Source of the DNA: UBA2279 sp034399355
GTDB taxonomy: Bacteria; Actinomycetota; Coriobacteriia; Anaerosomatales; Anaerosomataceae
NCBI GenBank assembly: GCA_034399355.1
Contig: JAXMMT010000032.1
Location: forward strand, 17,221-81,220
DNA length: 64,000 bases
Reading direction: 5' to 3'
Shown here: in pieces, positions 33,183-42,557 of the stretch
How the letters are laid out: the number at the start of each line of letters is the position of its first letter
How positions within the stretch are numbered: the stretch's first letter is position 1
The notes under the pieces: generated by a model
Told to the model about the DNA's origin: nothing
Database searches by the model: none
What the model saw: the letters and a program-made list of their open reading frames with translations, nothing else
Position numbers and translations under genes: made by a program

Positions 33183-35016
33183 TCTGTGGCCGCGAATCGA
33201 GCCGCTCCTCGCTGCGGTCGAGCGTCCCTCGCGCTATGTCGACCGCGAATGGGGGGCGCTGCACCTGGCGAATCCTGACTATCGCGTCGCCCTCGTGTAT
33301 CCCGACGCGTACGAGCTAGGTATGGCCAACCAGGCGCTTGGCATACTCTACGAGCGTCTTGCAGCGATTCCCGGCGTCGCTCCGGAGCGTGCGTTCGTGC
33401 CGTGGAAAGACATGGCCGCGCAGCTTCGAGATCACGGAGTGCCGCTATTCACCCTGGAGTCGTGTACGCCTCTGGCCGAGGTGGATCTTCTCGGCATCAC
33501 ACTGCCCTACGAGCTCACGTATTCAAACATCTTAGAGACGCTCGACTTGGGTGGTATACCACTACGTTCCGCGGACCGGTCCGAACGCGACCCGCTTGTG
33601 ATAGGTGGCGGTCCGTGCGCGTTCAATCCCGAGCCGGTCGCGCCGTTTTTCGATGCGATCCTCATCGGCGACGGTGAGGAGGCGGTTTCAGAGATCGTGG
33701 GGGCACACCGCGTGGCGAAGGCGGCAGGTGTTTCTCGGCAGGACACGCTTGCGGCGCTCGCACAGGTGCAGGGAGTGTACGTCCCGTCGTTCTATGACAC
33801 GACGACGGGTGTCGCGGTCCCGTGTGACGGTGTGCCTGCGCGCATCACCAAGCGCGTGCTCGCCGATCTTGGCTCGGTGAGAGCGCCTGTCTGTCCCGTG
33901 GTACCGTTCATGGAGGTCGTCCACGACCGGGTGACCGTCGAGGTGCTGCGTGGCTGCTCGCGGGGGTGTCGGTTCTGTCAGGCGGGGATGGTCTATCGTC
34001 CCGTACGGGAGCGTACCGCTGACGTGGTCGTGCGGGATGTGCTGGCCGGGCTGCGTTGTACGGGGCACGAGGAGGTCTCTTTGACCTCGCTCTCCACGGC
34101 CGACCATTCCCAGCTCGAGGACGTCTTGCGCAGACTGTCCCGCCGTCTCGAGGGGTCGGGCGTGTCAATCTCGCTGCCCTCTCTTCGCGTGGATGCGTTC
34201 AGCGTCGAACTGGCGCGGCTTCTGAGCGGTGGACGCAAGGCCGGGCTCACGTTCGCACCCGAGGCGGGCACGCAGCGGTTACGCGACGTCATCAACAAGA
34301 ATGTGACCGAGGACCAGTTGTTGGATACGGTGCGGCAAGCCTTCTCGGCAGGGTGGCACCGTATCAAACTCTACTTCATGATCGGGCTGCCCACGGAGAC
34401 GGACAAGGATGTGGCCGGGATCGGGACGCTCGTGAGGAAGGTTCTTGACACCGCACGGGAGTCGGTCGAGCCCTCGAAGCGCGGGGGGATTCGCATCGGC
34501 GTGTCGGTCTCGACGTTTGTGCCGAAGTCCCACACACCCTTCCAATGGGACGCCCAGGTCACGGTCGAGGAGGTGCGGAGGCGCCAGGACGTGTTGCGTG
34601 TCTCGATGCCGCGGCGCGGCATCGACCTCTCATGGCACGACCCGGAGGTCTCGTTCCTTGAGGGAGTGTTCGCCAGAGGAGGCCGTGAGCTCGCCGACGT
34701 GATCGAACACGCCTGGCGCGCCGGCGCGCGCTATGACGCTTGGACCGAGGAGTTCGAACTCGGCAGGTGGCGCGCCGCCCTGGATGCCTGCGGCGTGGAC
34801 CCGCTGATGATCGCTTCACGCGAACGGGACATGGAGGAACGACTGCCGTGGAGCCATATCGATGCGGGACTATCGACCGCCTACCTGCGCATCGAGAGCG
34901 AACGCGCGCGTGAAGGAATCACGACTCCTGACTGCACCTTCGAGGAGTGCACGGGCTGCGGTGTGTGTCCGACTCTCGGTGTGGACGTGGTGCTGGGTGG
35001 TGAGCGGCGTGAGTGA
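33175..35016 (+). CDS. B12-binding-type radical SAM protein, TIGR03960 family
   Basis: A 613-aa radical SAM enzyme from TTG 33175, overlapping the previous gene. The N-terminal Rossmann-type region (about 1-180) resembles a cobalamin-binding fold without a clear DxHxxG. The radical SAM cluster is CSRGCRFC (Cys261, Cys265, Cys268). The C-terminal part ends with CTFEECTGCGVC, which could bind another metal. TIGR03960 proteins occur with a DUF2344 partner (the next gene) and RNase E/G, suggesting a role in RNA modification; the exact substrate is not known. Confidence 0.88.
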   Translation: MSDLWPRIEPLLAAVERPSRYVDREWGALHLANPDYRVALVYPDAYELGMANQALGILYERLAAIPGVAPERAFVPWKDMAAQLRDHGVPLFTLESCTPLAEVDLLGITLPYELTYSNILETLDLGGIPLRSADRSERDPLVIGGGPCAFNPEPVAPFFDAILIGDGEEAVSEIVGAHRVAKAAGVSRQDTLAALAQVQGVYVPSFYDTTTGVAVPCDGVPARITKRVLADLGSVRAPVCPVVPFMEVVHDRVTVEVLRGCSRGCRFCQAGMVYRPVRERTADVVVRDVLAGLRCTGHEEVSLTSLSTADHSQLEDVLRRLSRRLEGSGVSISLPSLRVDAFSVELARLLSGGRKAGLTFAPEAGTQRLRDVINKNVTEDQLLDTVRQAFSAGWHRIKLYFMIGLPTETDKDVAGIGTLVRKVLDTARESVEPSKRGGIRIGVSVSTFVPKSHTPFQWDAQVTVEEVRRRQDVLRVSMPRRGIDLSWHDPEVSFLEGVFARGGRELADVIEHAWRAGARYDAWTEEFELGRWRAALDACGVDPLMIASRERDMEERLPWSHIDAGLSTAYLRIESERAREGITTPDCTFEECTGCGVCPTLGVDVVLGGERRE

Positions 35017-35692
35017 AGGGTTGTTCAGGGTGCGGATCACCTATCCGAAGGCCGGGAGGCTACGATTCTTGTCTCACCGTGAGGTAACGACCGCGTGTGA
35101 ACGCGCTGCACGTCGTGCTGGTTTACCGTATGCTGTGACACAGGGGTTCAACCCAAAGATGAAAGTCGCTTTCGGGCCGGCGTTGCCGGTGGGTACTGGC
35201 AGTACGTGCGAGCGGTTCGACCTGTGGTTGCGGGGATACGTTCCCGCAGACGAAGTACTTTCGCGGTTGCAGTCGGCGTCTCCACCGGACATCGCACCCT
35301 CGGAGGCGTGTTATGTGGGACTACGCGCGCCGTCGCTGACGGCGTCGTTGACGATAGCGATGTATGAGGTCGTGGTTGAAGGAGGTGGCTCCGCAGGGGA
35401 CCTGCAAGGTTCTCTCGGCGCAGTGGTCGGGACCGGGGAACTGGTTGTTGAGCACAAGGGCAAGCAGAAGGTTTTCGAACTCACCAGTACGCTCCCGAAG
35501 GAGCCAGCGGTGAGGTCGATAGACGGGAAGACCGTCGTGGAAGTCACGACGCGAATGAGTGAGCGAGGCTCACTCCGCCCGGAGGCCCTTGTCATGGCAG
35601 CGTTCGAACGGTCCGGGACCGGTGGTTCGGTTCTATCCGTGGTGCGCACGCTTCTGGCCGAGGAAGAAGAGGTCGTGCGCCAGCTGTTGTGA
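35009..35692 (+). CDS. TIGR03936/DUF2344 radical SAM-associated protein
   Basis: A 227-aa protein. GTG 35009 (MSEGLFRVRITYPK) is preferred; GTG 35000 is possible. It overlaps the radical SAM gene by 8 bp. Conserved DUF2344 parts are RLRFLSHREVTTACERAARR, GFNPKMKVAFGPALPVG and SEYCDLW-like ERFDLWL. In other genomes the two proteins are fused, so this one probably acts with the radical SAM enzyme. It is followed directly by the RNase G gene (TGATG overlap). Confidence 0.87.
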   Translation: MSEGLFRVRITYPKAGRLRFLSHREVTTACERAARRAGLPYAVTQGFNPKMKVAFGPALPVGTGSTCERFDLWLRGYVPADEVLSRLQSASPPDIAPSEACYVGLRAPSLTASLTIAMYEVVVEGGGSAGDLQGSLGAVVGTGELVVEHKGKQKVFELTSTLPKEPAVRSIDGKTVVEVTTRMSERGSLRPEALVMAAFERSGTGGSVLSVVRTLLAEEEEVVRQLL

Positions 35693-37197
35693 TGGTGGTC
35701 GGTGCACAGATGGGCGACATAGCACGCGAGATATTGATCTCGCATGACTCGCACGAGACCCGTGTCGCGTTCATTGAAGATCGTCAGCTGGTCGAGCTGT
35801 ATGTAGAGCGACCGAAGAAGAGCGTGGTCGGCAACGTGTATCTCGGCAAGGTGCGTGACGTGCTGCCGGGAATGCAGGCCGCATTCATCGACATCGGACT
35901 CGAGAAGAATGCGTTCCTCTACGTCGACGAGGTCGTCGATCCCGAAGACATGAAGGACATTCCGAGGCGGGACATCCAGCAGCTGCTCCGTCCGGGGCAG
36001 CAGATCATGGTGCAGGTCCTGAAGGACCCGATGGGCACAAAGGGCGCTCGTGTCACCACTGAGGTGACGCTGCCCGGTCGTTTCATCGTGCTGATGCCGT
36101 TCTCGCCTTTCGTCGGGGTTTCGCGCAAGTTGCCCGACGACGAGCGGGACAGGCTTCACGACATCATCGCCCCGTTCGTGCCGGAGGGTCTCGGCGTCAT
36201 CGTGCGTACGGCTGCGTCGGGCTCAAGTGAGAAGGAACTCGAGAGTGATATCGAGTTCTTGCTGCGACTCTGGAAACGGGTGCAGCACCAGTCACGGGGT
36301 GGGCTTGCGCCCGAGGTCGTCTACACCGAGATGGATCTGGCGCTGCGCATGGTCCGTGACGCCTTCTCGGAGAACTACCGCACGCTTATCGTCGATGACA
36401 AGCGTGTATTCGAGAAGGTGGTCTCGTTCCTCAAGAAGACCTCTCCCAAGCTGGTCAAGCGTGTCTCGCTCCACAAAGATCGGCTGCCGATCTTCGATGA
36501 GTACGGTCTTTACCCGCAGATCGAACGGGCCATGAAGCGCGAGGTGCCTCTTTCGAGCGGTGGCTACATCGTGATCGACAAGACCGAGGCGCTCACAGCG
36601 ATCGATGTGAACACAGGCCGCTTTGTTGGCAAGAAGAATCTTGAGGACACGATCCTGCGCACCAATCTCGAGGCGGCCGACGAGGCCGTACGTCAAGTGC
36701 GGCTGCGCGACATCGGCGGAATCATCGTCATCGACTTCATCGACATGGAGGAGGCGAAGCATCGCGATGAGGTCTTCGCCCGCCTCAACAAGTCCCTCGA
36801 GCGTGATCGCACCAAGACGCGCGCGATGGAGATCTCGCGTCTCGGTCTTGTCGAGATGACGCGCAAGAACGTGACCGATGGGCTCTATGGCGTGTTCACG
36901 GAGCCCTGCCCGTGCTGCAACGGAGAAGGGAGGGTCTTCTCGGACACCACCCGCCGCATCGCCGTCGAGCGGCGGATGCGCGAGATCCTGGTGAGCGGGA
37001 AGTCCTCGGCGTACCTGTTCGGCGTGGATCCCGACACATACGCGCTCGTCACGGCGGCCGGGAACAACTCGACCGCCATGTTGCGCGCCGAGACGGGGAA
37101 GCATGTGTCAGTGGTGGCGGTGCCCGAGTGCGAGCCGACCGAGGTCAAAGTGCTGATCGAAGGGCGCGTCGGCTCCGCCGATACCATCGAGACCTGA
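35692..37197 (+). CDS. rng: Ribonuclease E/G family endoribonuclease
   Basis: Single-strand-specific endonuclease that processes mRNA and rRNA. ATG 35692 overlaps the previous stop; ATG 35710 (MGDIAREILI) is a close alternative and nearer the usual family start. The S1 domain lies at about 40-130. The magnesium-binding aspartates are in AIDVNTGRFVG and IIVIDFIDM. The zinc-link cysteines are in EPCPCCNGEG. At about 501 aa without a long C-terminal scaffold, it is of RNase G type. It precedes rplU, as in many bacteria. Confidence 0.93.
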   Translation: MVVGAQMGDIAREILISHDSHETRVAFIEDRQLVELYVERPKKSVVGNVYLGKVRDVLPGMQAAFIDIGLEKNAFLYVDEVVDPEDMKDIPRRDIQQLLRPGQQIMVQVLKDPMGTKGARVTTEVTLPGRFIVLMPFSPFVGVSRKLPDDERDRLHDIIAPFVPEGLGVIVRTAASGSSEKELESDIEFLLRLWKRVQHQSRGGLAPEVVYTEMDLALRMVRDAFSENYRTLIVDDKRVFEKVVSFLKKTSPKLVKRVSLHKDRLPIFDEYGLYPQIERAMKREVPLSSGGYIVIDKTEALTAIDVNTGRFVGKKNLEDTILRTNLEAADEAVRQVRLRDIGGIIVIDFIDMEEAKHRDEVFARLNKSLERDRTKTRAMEISRLGLVEMTRKNVTDGLYGVFTEPCPCCNGEGRVFSDTTRRIAVERRMREILVSGKSSAYLFGVDPDTYALVTAAGNNSTAMLRAETGKHVSVVAVPECEPTEVKVLIEGRVGSADTIET

Positions 37198-37230
37198 GTG
37201 AAGGAGAGCATGGCGACGCCCGGCGGCGTG

Positions 37231-37259
37231 TTGACGCTGGTAGGGGCCTGTGCTAGCAT
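37231..37259 (+). promoter_or_regulatory. Sigma-70-type promoter of rplU-rpmA
   Basis: TTGACG (37231-37236), a 17-bp spacer, and TAGCAT (37254-37259) preceded by TGC, an extended -10. It sits 38 bp upstream of the L21 start and is the best promoter match in this part of the window. Confidence 0.75.
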
Positions 37260-37297
37260 TCTGCCTCGCGTGAATTCCCGAGACTGGAGCGATATTG

Positions 37298-37825
37298 ATG
37301 TATGCAGTCGTAGCAACCGGCGGCAAGCAGCTGAAGGTCGAAAAAGACGACCTGGCCGTCATCGAGAAGCTCGACGTCGCCGTCGGCGATACTGTTGAGC
37401 TGCCCGTTCTCCTGTTCTCCGACGGCGAGAGACTCGTTGTGGATCCCGCCGCTCTGACTGGCGCGAGCGTGACGGCTACGGTCGTCGAGCACAAGCAGGG
37501 CGAGAAGAAGATGGTCTTCAAGTTCAAGAAACGCAAGGGTTACAAGCGCACGAAGGGTCACCGCCAGTGGCTGACCGTCGTCCAGATCGGTGAGATCTCG
37601 ACGGGTGGCAAGAAGAAGGCGGCTCCGGCAAAGGCCGAGAAGAAGGCGACTCCGAAGGTGGAGCCCAAGGTCAAGGCTGTTACGGAGAAGGCTCCGACCG
37701 TGGTCGAGGCCGCTGTTGAGTCGCATCAGTGTGCTGCCGTCAAGGCGGATGGCACCCAATGCGCCAACAAGGCCAAGGAAAGCTCGCAGTATTGCGGCGT
37801 GCACGCGAAGAAGTACGAGGGCTAG
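37298..37825 (+). CDS. rplU: Ribosomal protein L21 with zinc-binding C-terminal extension
   Basis: Large-subunit protein that binds 23S rRNA. ATG 37298 gives the normal start MYAVVATGGKQ. Residues 1-103 are complete L21, ending at the RQWL segment. An Ala/Lys-rich linker (about 104-140) leads to a 33-residue tail with Cys145, Cys155, Cys166 and His169. This spacing (C-x9-C-x10-C-x2-H) and the motif QYCGVHAKK resemble the small zinc-binding DUF5763-type unit. Normal L21 is about 100 residues, so this one is 70% longer. The tail may bind rRNA, zinc or a partner. Confidence 0.93.
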   Translation: MYAVVATGGKQLKVEKDDLAVIEKLDVAVGDTVELPVLLFSDGERLVVDPAALTGASVTATVVEHKQGEKKMVFKFKKRKGYKRTKGHRQWLTVVQIGEISTGGKKKAAPAKAEKKATPKVEPKVKAVTEKAPTVVEAAVESHQCAAVKADGTQCANKAKESSQYCGVHAKKYEG

Positions 37826-37884
37826 ACGGGACTGCTCCTCCCGGGGAGCGATGGCACCGTCTGCGGAACGAAGGTGAACGAGAG

Positions 37885-38139
37885 ATGGCACACAAGAAGG
37901 GCCTTGGCTCTACCAGGAACGGCCGCGATTCCAAGGCGAAGCGCCTCGGCGTCAAGCGGTTCGCCGGCCAGACCGTGACCGCGGGCTCGATTCTCGTGCG
38001 TCAGCGCGGCACACGGTTGAAGCCCGGTGTGAACGTCGGTATTGGCAAGGACGACACGCTGTTCGCCAAGATCGCTGGCGTCGTCGACTTCACGCGCGGC
38101 AAAGATCGTCGCGTGCATGTTCGACCGCTCGAGGGCTAG
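37885..38139 (+). CDS. rpmA: Ribosomal protein L27
   Basis: An 84-aa protein near the peptidyl-transferase centre. ATG 37885 has AAGGTG upstream. MAHKKGLGSTRNGRDSKAKR is the mature N-terminus; there is no Firmicute-type cleavable extension before AHKK. It is cotranscribed with rplU and followed by a terminator. Confidence 0.97.
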   Translation: MAHKKGLGSTRNGRDSKAKRLGVKRFAGQTVTAGSILVRQRGTRLKPGVNVGIGKDDTLFAKIAGVVDFTRGKDRRVHVRPLEG

Positions 38140-38168
38140 AAGGCCACTCGAGCAGCACGTATCCGTTC

Positions 38169-38206
38169 GAAGGCCCTCCGCCGACCGGTGGGGGGCCTTC
38201 TTCGTG
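38169..38206 (+). terminator. Intrinsic terminator after rpmA
   Basis: Stem GAAGGCCC (38169-38176) pairs with GGGCCTTC (38193-38200), followed by TTCGTG. The U-run is short. Confidence 0.65.
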
Positions 38207-38268
38207 AGATGGACCGGTTGGCCTATCATGTTCGGTATGCGGGGCGGTCTCAGATGATCGGGGCGCAG

Positions 38269-39573
38269 ATGTTCGTCGATGAGGCAAAGATCAATGTGCA
38301 AGCGGGAAACGGCGGCGCCGGCTGCAAGTCGTTCCGGCGTGAGGCGCACGTGCCCAAAGGAGGCCCCGACGGCGGTGACGGTGGCAGGGGTGGCAACGTG
38401 GTGCTCGAGGCTGACCAGGCCATCTCCACGCTCCTAGACTTCCACTACAAGCGTCACTTCAAGGCGGAGCGCGGAACGCATGGGATGGGCGCTGCACGCG
38501 CCGGCGCCATCGGTGAGGACCTCGTGTTGCGCGTCCCCGTCGGGACGATCGTTCGTGACGCGGACACCGGTGATTCCATCGCCGATCTCACGCACCACGG
38601 CCAGACGGTCGTGGTCGCGCGTGGCGGCCGTGGCGGCCGTGGCAATCGACAGTTCGTGACGTCCACACGGCGCGCGCCCGCGTTCGCCGAACTCGGTGAG
38701 CCTGCCGAGGGACGCTGGATCGAACTCGAGCTCAAGTTGCTTGCGGACGCTGCTCTCGTGGGCTTCCCCAGCGTGGGCAAGAGCTCGCTCATCGCCCGTA
38801 TGAGCGCCGCACGCCCGAAGATCGGCGATTATGCCTTCACGACGCTCGTGCCGAATCTCGGTGTGGTTGATTCCGGGGAGCGCTCGTTTGTCGTGGCGGA
38901 TGTCCCGGGACTCATAGAGGGCGCCAGTGAAGGTGCTGGTCTCGGCCACGCGTTTCTGCGCCATATCGAGCGGACGGCGCTCATCTTGCATGTGGTGGAC
39001 CTCTCGGGCAGCTATGAAGGACGCGATTCTGTCGCAGATATCGGCATCATCGATGGCGAGCTCGCCGCGCATGCGGCAGAGCTGGTCGATCGGCCCCAGA
39101 TCATCGTTGGCAACAAGCTTGACGTGGCGGGCGCCGAAGAGGCCTCGGTACGTGTCGCGGCGTGGTGCGAGGAGCACGAGCGGCCATATTTCGCTGTGTC
39201 AGCCGCGACAGGTGAAGGTACCGACGTCATGATTCGTGCCGTGGCGGAGCGTGTCCATGAGTTGCGCGAGGAGAGCGCTGCCGAGGAGTCCCCTTATGGG
39301 GGGGTGTTCGTCTATGAGCCGCCGACCGAACGCACCATCACAGTGGAGCGCGCGGGGACGAACGAGTACGTTGTGTACGGAGGCGCGGTCGAGCGCATGG
39401 TTATCATGACGGACATGGCCAACGAGGAGGCTGTCGCCTACTTGCAGCGCCGTCTCGCGAAGGCTGGCGTGGAAGACGCACTTGTCTCCGGAGGCGCACA
39501 TGATGGAGATACAGTGACCATCGGGACCGTCTCTTTCGAGTTCGAGACGGTTGGGAGGGGCGAGGATGGGTAG
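38269..39573 (+). CDS. obg: GTPase Obg/CgtA
   Basis: Large ribosomal subunit assembly GTPase. ATG 38269 gives the conserved start MFVDEAKINVQAGNGG; ATG 38254 is possible. The glycine-rich Obg fold covers about 1-158 (GGPDGGDGGRGG, ARGGRGGRGN). The G domain has GFPSVGKSSL, DVPGLIEGASEGAGLG and VGNKLD. The C-terminal OCT domain (about 345-425) is present (PTERTITVERAG). The product is 434 aa, of normal length. It overlaps proB by 8 bp. Confidence 0.96.
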   Translation: MFVDEAKINVQAGNGGAGCKSFRREAHVPKGGPDGGDGGRGGNVVLEADQAISTLLDFHYKRHFKAERGTHGMGAARAGAIGEDLVLRVPVGTIVRDADTGDSIADLTHHGQTVVVARGGRGGRGNRQFVTSTRRAPAFAELGEPAEGRWIELELKLLADAALVGFPSVGKSSLIARMSAARPKIGDYAFTTLVPNLGVVDSGERSFVVADVPGLIEGASEGAGLGHAFLRHIERTALILHVVDLSGSYEGRDSVADIGIIDGELAAHAAELVDRPQIIVGNKLDVAGAEEASVRVAAWCEEHERPYFAVSAATGEGTDVMIRAVAERVHELREESAAEESPYGGVFVYEPPTERTITVERAGTNEYVVYGGAVERMVIMTDMANEEAVAYLQRRLAKAGVEDALVSGGAHDGDTVTIGTVSFEFETVGRGEDG

Positions 39574-40666
39574 ACGGATCGTCGTGAAAGTAGGCAGCTC
39601 GACAGTGACCGGCATCGACGGTCGCGTGGACCGTGAGGTGCTCTTGTCGCTTGTGGCGCAGATCGCCGAGTTGGCCGAGGGCGGGGACCGCGTCGTATTG
39701 GTGACGTCGGGGGCCATCGCGGCTGGCATCGAGGCGCTCGATCTACCCTCGCGCCCCGTGGACATGCCGACGCTGCAAGCGACCGCGGCGGTCGGACAGG
39801 TCAGGCTGGTCGAGACGTACGCGGAGCTGTTCGCTGAGCGCGGTATGGTCGTCGGACAAGTGCTACTGACACGACAGGACACCGGACACCGACAGCAGTA
39901 TCTGAACGCATGCCACACACTCTCGCGTCTGGTCGAGCTCGGTATCGTGCCGATCGTCAATGAGAACGACACCACCGCGGTCGATGAGATCCGGATGGGG
40001 GATAACGATCATCTTGCGGCACTTGTCGCCGTGATGGTGCACGCCGATCTTGCGGTGCTGTTGACCGACATCGACGGGCTGTACTCGACCGATCCACGGA
40101 GTGATGCCGCTGCCACGCTGGTCGAGCGCATCGAGGACGCGTCTGATGAGCGTCTCTCGGCAGCGGTTGGACCGGGGTCGGCGGTGGGTTCTGGTGGCAT
40201 GGCGACGAAAGTGGAGGCCGCTCGGATGCTCATGAAAGCGGGTATCCCGATGGTCGTGTGCGACGGCTCGAGAAAGAACGTGATAGTGGATGCCGCCGCC
40301 GGCGTTCCGGTGGGCACGCTTTTCGCGGGCGGCGCCGCTGCGCTCAAGGGGCGCAAGCTCTGGATCGCCTATGCGGGGCGTCCCGCGGGCTCCGTCTCGA
40401 TGGACGATGGTGCGAGAGACGCGCTATGCTTGCGTGGCAGCAGCCTGCTCCCGGCCGGTGTTACTGATGTGTCCGGGAGCTTTGTCGTCGGTGACGCTAT
40501 CACGGCGGTCGACTCGTCGGGTGCTGTCGTGGCGAGGGGACTAGCGGCGATCTCTGCGGAGGACCTGAGGAAGGTGAAGGGTCTGAAGACGGCTCGGATT
40601 CGCGAAGTGCTGCCTGACTGGGATGGCAAGGAGGTCGTGCACAGGGACCAGCTCGTCATTCTGTAG
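39566..40666 (+). CDS. proB: Glutamate 5-kinase
   Basis: Phosphorylates glutamate in the first step of proline synthesis. ATG 39566 overlaps the obg end and follows GGGAGGGGCG. The 366-aa product has an amino-acid kinase domain (VVKVGSSTVTG, LVTSGAIAAG, VNENDTTAVDE, GTGGMATK-like GSGGMATKVEAA) and a C-terminal PUA domain (about 275-355). Usually inhibited by proline. It is followed by proA. Confidence 0.96.
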   Translation: MGRRIVVKVGSSTVTGIDGRVDREVLLSLVAQIAELAEGGDRVVLVTSGAIAAGIEALDLPSRPVDMPTLQATAAVGQVRLVETYAELFAERGMVVGQVLLTRQDTGHRQQYLNACHTLSRLVELGIVPIVNENDTTAVDEIRMGDNDHLAALVAVMVHADLAVLLTDIDGLYSTDPRSDAAATLVERIEDASDERLSAAVGPGSAVGSGGMATKVEAARMLMKAGIPMVVCDGSRKNVIVDAAAGVPVGTLFAGGAAALKGRKLWIAYAGRPAGSVSMDDGARDALCLRGSSLLPAGVTDVSGSFVVGDAITAVDSSGAVVARGLAAISAEDLRKVKGLKTARIREVLPDWDGKEVVHRDQLVIL

Positions 40667-40692
40667 GCTGAGACCGGACGAAGGGACTGTAG

Positions 40693-41946
40693 ATGTCCGA
40701 AGTGGTGACGCTTGCGACCCGCGCGCGGGAGGCAGCGAATTCGCTTGCCACGACCTCGACCGACCAGCGCAACGGCGCGCTGCTGTCGATGTCGCATGCG
40801 CTTGTGGCGAAGCAGGACGAGATCCTCTCGGCGAATGCGCTCGACATGGAGGCCGCACGCGCCAAGGGCACGCCCGTGCCGCTCCTCGACCGTCTGGAGC
40901 TCACTTCCGCCCGCATCAAGGCCATCTCCGAGGCGCTCAAGAGTCTCGCGCTACTGCCCGACCCGATCGGTGAGGTCGTCTCGGGGTCTCGTCTTACGAA
41001 TGGCATCTGGCTGCAGCAGGTTCGCGTGCCGATGGGCGTTGTCGCGATAATCTATGAGGCGCGCCCGAACGTCACGGCCGACGCCGCCGGACTGTGTGTG
41101 AAGACGGGCAACGCCGTGATCTTGCGTGGAGGCTCGATGGCCACGAACTCCAACCTCGCCATCACACAAGTGTTGGCCGATGCCGCCGATGCTGCAGGAC
41201 TGCATCCGGCGTGCATCCAGTCGGTCGAATCGCCGGATCGTGAGGCTGCCGAAGAGCTCATGGGGCTGCACGGCATGATCGACGTGCTTATCCCCCGCGG
41301 CGGCGCCGGGCTCATCAAGAGCGTGGTGGAGAACGCCAAGGTCCCAGTCATCGAGACGGGTGTCGGGAACTGCCACGTCTACATCCACGAGAAGGCCGAC
41401 CCTGCGATGGCCAAGCGCATAGTCGTGAACGCCAAATGCCAGCGCCCCGGCGTCTGCAACGCGATCGAATCGTTGTTGGTAGACGAAAGCGTATACGAGC
41501 ACGTGCTGCCGCCGATTCTCAAGGCGCTCGAGGACGAAGGCGTGACCATTATTGCTGACGAGAAGACCCGTGCACTCGGGGCCGTCATGCACGTCCAGCC
41601 GGCGAAAGAGGAGGACTGGGGCACCGAGTACCTCGACCTCAGAATCTCCTGCAAGGTCGTAAGCGGACTGGATGAAGCGATCAGCCACATCAACACCTAC
41701 GGCACGAAACACAGCGAGGCCATCGTGACCGAAGACTACTCGGCTGCGACACGCTTCCTGAATGAAGTGGATGCAGCAGTCGTGTACGTGAACGCCTCGA
41801 CGCGCTTCACTGATGGTGGCGAGTTCGGCCTCGGCGCCGAGATCGGCATCTCCACCCAGAAGCTACACGCGCGCGGCCCGATGGGGCTCACCGCGCTCAC
41901 TACAACGAAGTTCATCGCGATGGGGAGCGGTCAGATACGCGAGTGA
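40693..41946 (+). CDS. proA: Glutamate-5-semialdehyde dehydrogenase
   Basis: NADPH-dependent reduction of gamma-glutamyl phosphate to the semialdehyde, second step of proline synthesis. ATG 40693 follows AAGGGA. The 417-aa product has the catalytic cysteine in KCQRPGVCNAIESLLV and the cofactor region GVVAIIYEARPNVT. It overlaps nadD by GTGA. Confidence 0.96.
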   Translation: MSEVVTLATRAREAANSLATTSTDQRNGALLSMSHALVAKQDEILSANALDMEAARAKGTPVPLLDRLELTSARIKAISEALKSLALLPDPIGEVVSGSRLTNGIWLQQVRVPMGVVAIIYEARPNVTADAAGLCVKTGNAVILRGGSMATNSNLAITQVLADAADAAGLHPACIQSVESPDREAAEELMGLHGMIDVLIPRGGAGLIKSVVENAKVPVIETGVGNCHVYIHEKADPAMAKRIVVNAKCQRPGVCNAIESLLVDESVYEHVLPPILKALEDEGVTIIADEKTRALGAVMHVQPAKEEDWGTEYLDLRISCKVVSGLDEAISHINTYGTKHSEAIVTEDYSAATRFLNEVDAAVVYVNASTRFTDGGEFGLGAEIGISTQKLHARGPMGLTALTTTKFIAMGSGQIRE

Positions 41947-42557
41947 GAAAGAAACTGCGTCTCGGCATAATGGGCGGGACGTTCGACCCGATCCACTACG
42001 GTCACCTCGTCGCCGCCGAGGAAGCGCTGGTTCAGTTCAACCTGGACCGCGTTGTCTTCATGCCTACCGGCGTACCGGTCCGTAAGACGCACCGGTCGGT
42101 CACCGCTGCTGAACACCGCTACTTGATGACGGTCGTCGCCACTGCGAGTAACCCGGACTTCGAAGTCTCACGCATGGAGGTCGATCGCCCGGGGTTGACC
42201 TACACTGTGGACACCGTACTCGCGCTGCGTGCAGAGTATGGTCACTCGGCCGAGCTATACTTCATCACCGGCGCGGACGCCATATGGGAGATCCTCACAT
42301 GGAAGGACTCGGAACGCCTCACCGATGTGTGCACGTTCATCGCTGCGACGCGGCCGGGCTACGACCTCTCGCGTTTCGAGCAAGCCGAAGTCGCCAAGCA
42401 CATCAACATGGAGTTCATGGAAGTGCCTGCGCTCGCTATCTCGTCCACGGATATTCGCGAGCGGATCGCCAGTCGACGTCCGGTACGCTACCTCCTGCCG
42501 GAGGCTGTCGCGACCTACATCGCGAAGAACGATCTCTATGGGGACGTGAGGTCGTGA
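41943..42557 (+). CDS. nadD: Nicotinate-nucleotide adenylyltransferase
   Basis: Makes deamido-NAD from nicotinate mononucleotide and ATP. GTG 41943 overlaps the proA stop. The 204-aa product shows GIMGGTFDPIHYGHL with the (H/T)xGH-type site and SSTDIRERIASRRPVRYLLP near the end. It is usually coupled with yqeK and rsfS, as here. Confidence 0.95.
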   Translation: MRKKLRLGIMGGTFDPIHYGHLVAAEEALVQFNLDRVVFMPTGVPVRKTHRSVTAAEHRYLMTVVATASNPDFEVSRMEVDRPGLTYTVDTVLALRAEYGHSAELYFITGADAIWEILTWKDSERLTDVCTFIAATRPGYDLSRFEQAEVAKHINMEFMEVPALAISSTDIRERIASRRPVRYLLPEAVATYIAKNDLYGDVRS

